NCBI GenBank assembly: GCA_038396605.1
Contig: CP121690.1
Span: 776,500-840,499 of the forward strand
Length of the DNA: 64,000 nt
DNA from: Eubacteriales bacterium mix99
GTDB lineage: Bacteria > Bacillota > Clostridia > Caldicoprobacterales > DTU083
Reading direction: 5' to 3'
The notes under the pieces are model-generated. The model searched no databases. It was not told where the DNA came from and worked only from the letters and a program-made list of their open reading frames with translations. The translations under genes were made by a program, and so were the position numbers. Positions 54,301 through 64,000 of the stretch are shown in pieces (positions within the stretch are counted from its first letter, which is position 1; each line of letters starts with the position of its first letter).

Positions 54301-57300
54301 TGGCGCCTGCTCTGTGGGGATCACCCCCGCTCATGCGGGGAACAGTTGGTCTTGACCACACTGTCCACCGTGCCTACGGGATCACCCCCGCTCATGCGGG
54401 GAACAGACGTTTCCGGGCTTCCTTGATAGCGTTCATACGGGATCACCCCCGCTCATGCGGGGAACAGCCGCCTATGATCAAAGCGCGATCATCGAGACCA
54501 GGATCACCCCCGCTCATGCGGGGAACAGTTTAAGGCGCTATCTTGTGTTATATTTATTTTGGGATCACCCCCGCTCATGCGGGGAACAGTGGTGATAGTA
54601 TGGAGCCGAAATATCCGGATGGGGATCACCCCCGCTCATGCGGGGAACAGTCTGTTTCTTCGGTCTGTGTAGCCCGGTATACAGGATCACCCCCGCTCAT
54701 GCGGGGAACAGCTTGTCATCGTGTCGGTACTCCGGCTTGGGATAGGATCACCCCCGCTCATGCGGGGAACAGTATGTAAGATACCGCAAAAACGCCATCG
54801 GACAGGGATCACCCCCGCTCATGCGGGGAACAGTCGGACATGTTCTTGAAAAATCTTGTAACTGGGGGATCACCCCCGCTCATGCGGGGAACAGCATCTG
54901 CGTGTGGCCCTCCATACAGGGGAGTACAGGATCACCCCCGCTCATGCGGGGAACAGTGTCCTTTACAGGAGAATTCGGCATCCACCAGGGGATCACCCCC
55001 GCTCATGCGGGGAACAGCCATCTATAGTAAGTGGATCTGTCTATATGCAAGGATCACCCCCGCTCATGCGGGGAACAGCTGTTATCGTTGACCCGAGTGC
55101 AGCCTCTTTTAGGATCACCCCCGCTCATGCGGGGAACAGAAAGTGATAGACCTGATCGGAGCACAGGCAGAGGGATCACCCCCGCTCATGCGGGGAACAG
55201 CCGTATTCATCATACCATTCATCAAGCATTGAAGGATCACCCCCGCTCATGCGGGGAACAGTAGTTGAAAGGATTCTCACAAAAAGGGTAGCTAGGATCA
55301 CCCCCGCTCATGCGGGGAACAGCGGATCTTACTCCAGATAAAGTTATGGATCTAAGGATCACCCCCGCTCATGCGGGGAACAGTTCTGGCCACCCAGGTT
55401 CAGCTCAAATTTCTTGAGGATCACCCCCGCTCATGCGGGGAACAGTTGGTTCTCTGTCCGCAGTTTCTCCATTTCCCGGGATCACCCCCGCTCATGCGGG
55501 GAACAGTAGTTGAAAGGATTCTCACAAAAAGGGTAGCTAGGATCACCCCCGCTCATGCGGGGAACAGTTTGCAATCTTACACACTGTATGGGCGTGTTCA
55601 GGATCACCCCCGCTCATGCGGGGAACAGTGGAGGTTAAGTCCATACCCGGCGCAGGTCTTAGGATCACCCCCGCTCATGCGGGGAACAGTATGTAAGATA
55701 CCGCAAAAACGCCATCGGACAGGGATCACCCCCGCTCATGCGGGGAACAGCCGCCTCATCTACCATCACGTCGAGAGATACGGGGATCACCCCCGCTCAT
55801 GCGGGGAACAGTGGGATACGAGCACCTGGCACAGTCGACGGCGGGGATCACCCCCGCTCATGCGGGGAACAGCTTTTTTGAAGCTTCCTGAGTGCTTTTA
55901 TGAAGGGATCACCCCCGCTCATGCGGGGAACAGTATTGCACCATCATCTACGGTGGCGGCAAAGAAGGATCACCCCCGCTCATGCGGGGAACAGACTCTC
56001 TCTGCACCGAATTGGACTTCATCTTGGGGATCACCCCCGCTCATGCGGGGAACAGTTGACGTCAACCGATGTCGACCCATAGGTAATAGGATCACCCCCG
56101 CTCATGCGGGGAACAGTTGTTGGCCTGCTGGTACAGCTCCAGGCTCCAAGGATCACCCCCGCTCATGCGGGGAACAGATGTTGCTGTAATAATGGCTGTT
56201 ATAGCTGGCAGGATCACCCCCGCTCATGCGGGGAACAGCGGAACCGCAAAATGGAAAGCGGCCTTCGGGTAGGATCACCCCCGCTCATGCGGGGAACAGC
56301 TCTGCTTGGAGGGATCACTTTGCGATACGCTAGGATCACCCCCGCTCATGCGGGGAACAGGGATTTTGGGCACAGTTACCCCATCCGCAGCGGGGATCAC
56401 CCCCGCTCATGCGGGGAACAGCCTTGCCCGTGTAGCCATTGCGCAAGCGCAAGGGGATCACCCCCGCTCATGCGGGGAACAGTTTGGTATTTCGGTTTTG
56501 GCGGTGTTGATAAGAGGATCACCCCCGCTCATGCGGGGAACAGATGGCGGAGTGACGGGGGAGCAATCCCCCGGCAGGATCACCCCCGCTCATGCGGGGA
56601 ACAGGACATGGTACAAAAGTGATCAGCGTAAAAAAAAGGATCACCCCCGCTCATGCGGGGAACAGGCCGGTAACAATTAAGGATAAAACAAAAGATGGGG
56701 ATCACCCCCGCTCATGCGGGGAACAGTTGTGTTTGCTTACTATAAGCTACGCTGCGCAGGGATCACCCCCGCTCATGCGGGGAACAGGATGCCGTAAGCC
56801 CGGGAGACGTAAATAAAGTAGGATCACCCCCGCTCATGCGGGGAACAGGCTTCGCTCTCTGTCTCAAGGGCGGCCAGGATGGGATCACCCCCGCTCATGC
56901 GGGGAACAGACGCAGCCATGCTGGCGATCCAGGAGGGGCTAGGGATCACCCCCGCTCATGCGGGGAACAGGTGATGTGATGTTTGATAAAGACGGAAACT
57001 TAAGGATCACCCCCGCTCATGCGGGGAACAGATGTTATTGTATCTGTCGCTGACGCCCTCTACAGGATCACCCCCGCTCATGCGGGGAACAGTGGGCGAT
57101 GTGGTTCGTGCGGCAAAGAATTCAAGGATCACCCCCGCTCATGCGGGGAACAGGATTTGTGAGGACGGACTCACCGATGCCGGATAGGATCACCCCCGCT
57201 CATGCGGGGAACAGTTAAATTCCCAAGCATACCGTCCTGGTGTCCAAGGATCACCCCCGCTCATGCGGGGAACAGCCGAACTAAAGTTGCAGCTCAGAGC

Positions 57301-60300
57301 AGGTGTTAGGATCACCCCCGCTCATGCGGGGAACAGTCGTATCCGTGAGCGGAGGGAAGGACAGTACGGGGATCACCCCCGCTCATGCGGGGAACAGACA
57401 TTACTGCCCTTGAAGGCGATGCAGCATTGGGGATCACCCCCGCTCATGCGGGGAACAGGTTTGAATACACATTAAACAGGGGGAGGTACCGGGATCACCC
57501 CCGCTCATGCGGGGAACAGCCGACTTCTAAAGTTGAGTTCCGGCGCGAAGAAGGATCACCCCCGCTCATGCGGGGAACAGCCATAGCCGGCCCATGCGCC
57601 TTGCAAAGGCGCGGGATCACCCCCGCTCATGCGGGGAACAGTGGACGCTATCGCTGATGAATTGCATGACTGGAGGATCACCCCCGCTCATGCGGGGAAC
57701 AGGCTCAACTACCTTCAACCACCGCTCATACCCCGGGATCACCCCCGCTCATGCGGGGAACAGTCCGGATGAAGATTCATCAGGTAATCCACCTGCGGAT
57801 CACCCCCGCTCATGCGGGGAACAGCCAATGTAAAGGAGGGATAAAATGGCAGAACTAGGATCACCCCCGCTCATGCGGGGAACAGCCATGCGCTTGGATA
57901 TGTCATGGTCCAATACAAGGATCACCCCCGCTCATGCGGGGAACAGTCTATTGCCCAATCGAGCTCCTCCAATTCCTCCGGATCACCCCCGCTCATGCGG
58001 GGAACAGTTTGGAGCGGCGCCCCCGCGATTTCCCAGTGCAGGATCACCCCCGCTCATGCGGGGAACAGCGGTCCCATACACCCTGTTTCCTGCGGAAATT
58101 AGGATCACCCCCGCTCATGCGGGGAACAGAGACATAAAAACTCACACTTCCTTTTTAAATTAGGATCACCCCCGCTCATGCGGGGAACAGCCAATGATAA
58201 ACAAGAACATGTCCATGACACAAGGATCACCCCCGCTCATGCGGGGAACAGTCACAAGCTCATTGACAAGGGGTATCAGCTTAAGGATCACCCCCGCTCA
58301 TGCGGGGAACAGAATAGGCCAGGTAGTCATTATCGATCCCCATTAGGATCACCCCCGCTCATGCGGGGAACAGTCCTTTTCTTGGACATACTCGATCAGC
58401 TGCTGCGGATCACCCCCGCTCATGCGGGGAACAGGATGTGCTCGAAAAAGTCACTTTTGTCTATTTGGGATCACCCCCGCTCATGCGGGGAACAGTTCAT
58501 GGCGTCACCGGTGTCGGCTACCGCGGCAGGATCACCCCCGCTCATGCGGGGAACAGAGTCTTTAAAGCATTAGCCTCTGATGCAGACAAGGATCACCCCC
58601 GCTCATGCGGGGAACAGCAGATTTGACTCGCGAGCAGGCAGCAGAGATGCGGATCACCCCCGCTCATGCGGGGAACAGCCGGTCACACGACGGATTACTA
58701 CATCAACGATGGGATCACCCCCGCTCATGCGGGGAACAGCCAGCGCCTTCTGCTGTCCATGTTGCGACGGGCGGATCACCCCCGCTCATGCGGGGAACAG
58801 GGTATCGGTTGGGGTGTATATGCCGGGTAGATAGGATCACCCCCGCTCATGCGGGGAACAGTTTGACCGGATCGAAGAATTAACCGTTTTTGAAGGATCA
58901 CCCCCGCTCATGCGGGGAACAGGCCGGCAGCGGCAATCCGAGCGGACATGATGTAGGATCACCCCCGCTCATGCGGGGAACAGCTCGCATATAGCTTTCG
59001 TCATTTGCATTGCCGAGGATCACCCCCGCTCATGCGGGGAACAGGTGCGCCATCGGGGCCGTCCGCGAAGCAATCTAGGATCACCCCCGCTCATGCGGGG
59101 AACAGGAATATATTCCTTTTTTGGAACGAATATAAATAGGATCACCCCCGCTCATGCGGGGAACAGCGGCATTTTCAGGTACGGCGACATTGGTAACCAG
59201 GATCACCCCCGCTCATGCGGGGAACAGCGGTGTGCAAAGCCCTTGATGTCGTAATGCTGAGGATCACCCCCGCTCATGCGGGGAACAGTTTTGCAAATTC
59301 GTCCACCGAATAGTCCAGCGAGGATCACCCCCGCTCATGCGGGGAACAGTTCATGGCCTCTCCCATGTCCTCTACTTGGGCAGGATCACCCCCGCTCATG
59401 CGGGGAACAGGAACCGCCCTATCTTATCAGTGCGGTACCCTCGGGATCACCCCCGCTCATGCGGGGAACAGCCTGGATCCCGCAGAGCTCGCCTTTCGCC
59501 CCAGGGATCACCCCCGCTCATGCGGGGAACAGGGAGCGCTGAAGTCGTAATGTTCACTGAGGGTAGGATCACCCCCGCTCATGCGGGGAACAGAGGGTAT
59601 ATATTAAACACGCCTTAAAACGCAAAGGATCACCCCCGCTCATGCGGGGAACAGGCACCAAAAGTAGTATTTGCACAGTGTGCGTGGGGATCACCCCCGC
59701 TCATGCGGGGAACAGTCGTTACTGGTTATCTGGTTGGCTCCTACCTTGGGATCACCCCCGCTCATGCGGGGAACAGCAATTTACGCTCCGCATCCTGCTG
59801 CCCTTTACGGATCACCCCCGCTCATGCGGGGAACAGTCTCCGAGAGATACGAATATGTCCCTCTTGGAAGGATCACCCCCGCTCATGCGGGGAACAGATG
59901 TCCTCCGGCTTGATGTCGATGACCTCACTGGGATCACCCCCGCTCATGCGGGGAACAGTTGCTGGAATTGCCCGGTTCGCAAGTTCCGAAAGGATCACCC
60001 CCGCTCATGCGGGGAACAGTGTTGACGTCAGACAGCTGATTGAGCCACTCTGGGATCACCCCCGCTCATGCGGGGAACAGGCTGATTGAACCACTCTGTT
60101 ACCATTTGTACGGGGATCACCCCCGCTCATGCGGGGAACAGTTTGCAAGCTCGCCGGTTCCTGTGCCTAACTTGAGGATCACCCCCGCTCATGCGGGGAA
60201 CAGTTTTCCCATATGGCTTTCGCCTATTATAAAACAGGATCACCCCCGCTCATGCGGGGAACAGTGTCATCAGAAGGCTGATGGGTGGCAGACTGTAGGA

Positions 60301-63300
60301 TCACCCCCGCTCATGCGGGGAACAGCTACGCTTTATCACTTCCTCAGCATCCGACCGAGGATCACCCCCGCTCATGCGGGGAACAGTTATGGCAGCATTG
60401 AAAGCTGCATATGAAGCGGGGATCACCCCCGCTCATGCGGGGAACAGTGTGCTCGTCAGACAGCGTCTCGTACAGAACTGGGATCACCCCCGCTCATGCG
60501 GGGAACAGTAGATTCTGGAAGACTTGACGGGTCATTTATCAGGATCACCCCCGCTCATGCGGGGAACAGGACACCAAGAAAAGAACCAAAATTTATAAGG
60601 AGGGATCACCCCCGCTCATGCGGGGAACAGTCTTGCCACGATTTATTGATTCCTTGCGATAAGGGATCACCCCCGCTCATGCGGGGAACAGCTCCGTATA
60701 AGTTCCCAGCCCATCCTTTAGCCGGGATCACCCCCGCTCATGCGGGGAACAGATGCTTGAGCAAGTAAAATCGTTAAATAACATGGGATCACCCCCGCTC
60801 ATGCGGGGAACAGATATCTATGCGGAGGGCAGCATAGACAATAGGAGGATCACCCCCGCTCATGCGGGGAACAGCCCAGCTTCATTCACCTCCGTCATTA
60901 CCCATGAGGATCACCCCCGCTCATGCGGGGAACAGAAAGTATGGGAAATTTTCCTCGTCGATCATCTGGGATCACCCCCGCTCATGCGGGGAACAGTTTG
61001 CCGGCATCGGCTCCGGAAGCATCTGCACAGGATCACCCCCGCTCATGCGGGGAACAGTTACTCATATTTCCGAACGTAACGTCGACTACGGGATCACCCC
61101 CGCTCATGCGGGGAACAGACCCATGCCGACCCATCCCACCGATACATACGGGGATCACCCCCGCTCATGCGGGGAACAGCACCCGATACATCCGAGACGG
61201 GTAAACCCTTCAGGATCACCCCCGCTCATGCGGGGAACAGCGGCAGAAGGAGGAAATTATGAAAAAAATGCAAGGATCACCCCCGCTCATGCGGGGAACA
61301 GTCGACAACCGCGGGAAGCAATTAGTTGATATGAGGATCACCCCCGCTCATGCGGGGAACAGTAGATGTAGCCCGCAAATCTAGAGTTTGGGACGGGATC
61401 ACCCCCGCTCATGCGGGGAACAGTTCATCCACACTGTAAATGCTATCCGCGATCAAGGATCACCCCCGCTCATGCGGGGAACAGTACCTTGGTTATGATG
61501 TATATTTTGAATATTCAGGATCACCCCCGCTCATGCGGGGAACAGAGCCAAGTAGTGCGGAAGCTGCGCTCCAAAAAAGGATCACCCCCGCTCATGCGGG
61601 GAACAGGTGTGTTCGTGCATTGTTTTTATACGCAATTAGGGATCACCCCCGCTCATGCGGGGAACAGCTGATGAATCTTCATCCGGAAAATACCATCAAG
61701 GGATCACCCCCGCTCATGCGGGGAACAGCAGGAGGTGGTGAGCCAACCATTGAGCTTGATAGGATCACCCCCGCTCATGCGGGGAACAGTACAAGTCTAA
61801 ATATGCTCCACTAGGCGACGTAGGATCACCCCCGCTCATGCGGGGAACAGACTTTCCCGGACTTTTCTTCCAGCCCTAACCCAGGATCACCCCCGCTCAT
61901 GCGGGGAACAGTTTTGCTGCGTGGATAGCGATCGGGCCGCGGTAGGATCACCCCCGCTCATGCGGGGAACAGTTCCGAACGGGAACAAAAAAGTACCGCA
62001 TGGGAGGATCACCCCCGCTCATGCGGGGAACAGTTGTAAAGACGGTGTGGGCGAGCAAAGAACCTAGGATCACCCCCGCTCATGCGGGGAACAGGGTGAA
62101 ATTGATTCGGATTTTAATGACGGAGTAGGATCACCCCCGCTCATGCGGGGAACAGTGCTCCTCCATCCGCTCTAAAAATTGCACTTCAGGATCACCCCCG
62201 CTCATGCGGGGAACAGTTGTACAATTTTTGATGATAAAGTTTGTGCAAAGGATCACCCCCGCTCATGCGGGGAACAGTCCCCCGGTGCTACCCGAAAGAT
62301 CTCCTTTATAGGATCACCCCCGCTCATGCGGGGAACAGGTTTGAGAGATATCCTGAAATCTAGCGCCGAGGGGATCACCCCCGCTCATGCGGGGAACAGT
62401 AGCAGATTAAGTTTTGTCTGCATACTTGCATAGGGATCACCCCCGCTCATGCGGGGAACAGGTACAACGTCAGTTCAACGGATGTTGAACAGAAGGATCA
62501 CCCCCGCTCATGCGGGGAACAGGTCATCTGACTCTGCGTTTCTGGTCGTAGTAAAGGATCACCCCCGCTCATGCGGGGAACAGGTTGTTGTAGACGGATA
62601 CCACAGATATGTCCAGGGATCACCCCCGCTCATGCGGGGAACAGTAAAGTTGACGGTGTGAATGTAAGATTGACATAGGATCACCCCCGCTCATGCGGGG
62701 AACAGCTGCCGATAGTTCTTATTAGCCCTGACCCCCAAGGATCACCCCCGCTCATGCGGGGAACAGTTTATCGCCAAAGCAGCACAAGCGGCTTATCAAG
62801 GATCACCCCCGCTCATGCGGGGAACAGGGGGATAAGCCAATCAGAAGGCTTGATACAGCGGGATCACCCCCGCTCATGCGGGGAACAGTTGGGATTTTTG
62901 AAACTACGATTATTAACAACAGGATCACCCCCGCTCATGCGGGGAACAGTGAACAGAAGCGGTTGGAAGAAAAGACTGGATAGGATCACCCCCGCTCATG
63001 CGGGGAACAGTGGTACGACGGTGATTACGGTATAGGGGGTACGGGATCACCCCCGCTCATGCGGGGAACAGTACAAGTCTAAATATGCTCCACTAGGCGA
63101 CGTAGGATCACCCCCGCTCATGCGGGGAACAGGATGATTCCGAAAAGGACCTGCCGGGGTATTCAGGATCACCCCCGCTCATGCGGGGAACAGTTCTACT
63201 ACGCCACCCTTCTTTTTCCTGTACAGGGATCACCCCCGCTCATGCGGGGAACAGTTCTTCATGATGGCCGGCAATGGGTTAAAGATAGGATCACCCCCGC

Positions 63301-64000
63301 TCATGCGGGGAACAGCGATAACCCCGATCCCGCAAACTGCAGGTTTGGGGATCACCCCCGCTCATGCGGGGAACAGTGCTGCTCTGGTATGGTGCTGCTT
63401 TTAAGCTTAGGATCACCCCCGCTCATGCGGGGAACAGTTCGGCAGCTTCTTAAATGCCTTTTTCGCCTGAGGATCACCCCCGCTCATGCGGGGAACAGCA
63501 CTTCCAAGTATTCCAGAATTGCCAATACCTGGGATCACCCCCGCTCATGCGGGGAACAGGTACCAACAAACCTCTTGCCATTTTTATAGGCAGGATCACC
63601 CCCGCTCATGCGGGGAACAGGACTATCTGGTCAAAAAGATCGCCCCGTACACAGGATCACCCCCGCTCATGCGGGGAACAGGCGTGCCTATTCTGCATCC
63701 GATAATGTTCTTTAGGATCACCCCCGCTCATGCGGGGAACAGAACATGAGGACTCTTAGTAACATTGAAAAGAAGGGATCACCCCCGCTCATGCGGGGAA
63801 CAGCTAATAAAAAGCGCCATTCAAGGCGCTATCTTGGGATCACCCCCGCTCATGCGGGGAACAGCGAGCGGATCAGGTGGTATCCGAAATGCGAACAGGA
63901 TCACCCCCGCTCATGCGGGGAACAGCTAGGCACATTTTCATGTCCGATATACACTGTAGGATCACCCCCGCTCATGCGGGGAACAGTCCGCCTGGGACCG
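51328..64000 (-). CRISPR. Type I-E-like CRISPR array, main block (about 208 repeats, continues past window)
   Basis: Repeats start at 51328 and the last begins at 63959; 12,631 bp equals 207 intervals of 61 bp plus 4, so about 208 repeats with 33-bp spacers, a few of 32 (for example 59777-59808) or 34. Repeats are almost invariant; one at 53038 starts AAATC. On the crRNA strand each repeat forms a CCCCGC/GCGGGG hairpin. Duplicated spacers occur (see findings). Several spacers hold a ribosome binding site and start codon (57825, 61241), as expected from phage gene starts. Leader and cas genes should lie to the right of the window. All apparent proteins in this stretch are artefacts of the repeat. 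Confidence 0.98.

Noticed and set aside
49779-63749. Dozens of open frames with repeated ITPAHAGN, DHPRSCGEQ and GSPPLMRGT blocks
   Set aside because: These are the three reading frames of the CRISPR repeat, cycled because 61 bp is not a multiple of three. They are a known source of false proteins.
49757-64000. cas genes or a leader for the array inside the window
   Set aside because: None is present; the left flank holds only a transposase, a small hypothetical gene and remnants, and the leader side is beyond base 64000.

Overview
The window looks like chromosomal DNA of an anaerobic, gut-type Clostridia (Lachnospiraceae/Oscillospiraceae-like). The reasons are the AGGAGG-type ribosome binding sites with frequent GTG and TTG starts, LplB/YtcP-type sugar ABC importers with lipoprotein binding proteins, AraC, RpiR and XRE regulators, many plant-glycan glycosidases, and an IS1634-like transposase. 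No rRNA or taxonomic marker is present, so the assignment is an inference.

Layout. 1-2399: the two halves of a heterodimeric ABC exporter, the first cut by the window edge. 2510-14206 (minus): a glycan-use region, with a lipoprotein binding protein, two permeases and a GH2 enzyme in one operon, then a kinase-fold protein lacking catalytic residues, a GH78 alpha-L-rhamnosidase and a KdgK-like sugar kinase. 14594-14821: a small XRE regulator next to a strong palindrome. 14910-20911 (minus): a GH2 enzyme coupled to a DUF5107-TPR protein, with a divergent AraC regulator at 21103. 22085-27126 (minus): a sugar-phosphate cassette (aldolase, FGGY kinase, GatD-like dehydrogenase, PfkB/LacC kinase) resembling galactitol/tagatose breakdown. 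27194-28084: ADP-ribosylglycohydrolase. 28395-28470: tRNA-Val(CAC). 28660-32529: a serine beta-lactamase-fold protein and a glutamate-cysteine-ligase-like plus ATP-grasp pair. 32742-40882: a PTS-free N-acetylmuramic acid operon (RpiR/MurR, MurQ, ABC importer, NamZ-like muramidase without signal peptide, BadF/MurK-like kinase). 40969-46852: PlsY, a glycosyltransferase, uracil-DNA glycosylase, a ComEC-like metallo-beta-lactamase-fold protein with DUF3006, and two membrane-anchored hypothetical proteins. 47048-48805: IS1634-like transposase.

From 49757 to the right edge lies one end of a very large type I-E-like CRISPR array: 28-bp repeats, mostly 33-bp spacers, about 222 full repeats, still running at base 64000. 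By comparison with the canonical I-E repeat it is transcribed on the minus strand, so the leader and probably the cas genes lie beyond the right edge and the left end is the old trailer end.

The most unusual feature is a 704-bp block (50624-51327) between two perfect repeats. It carries phage-like genes with their own ribosome binding sites and a terminator. Its leftmost 33 bp look like a normal spacer whose PAM-like AA is still attached, which suggests recombination between the array and a phage genome at two spacers, or else abnormal uptake of a very long prespacer. The array also holds exact, near-exact and overlapping repeat spacers. At the trailer side there is a truncated repeat fused to a broken gene, and a small CRISPR remnant in inverted orientation (49025-49112).
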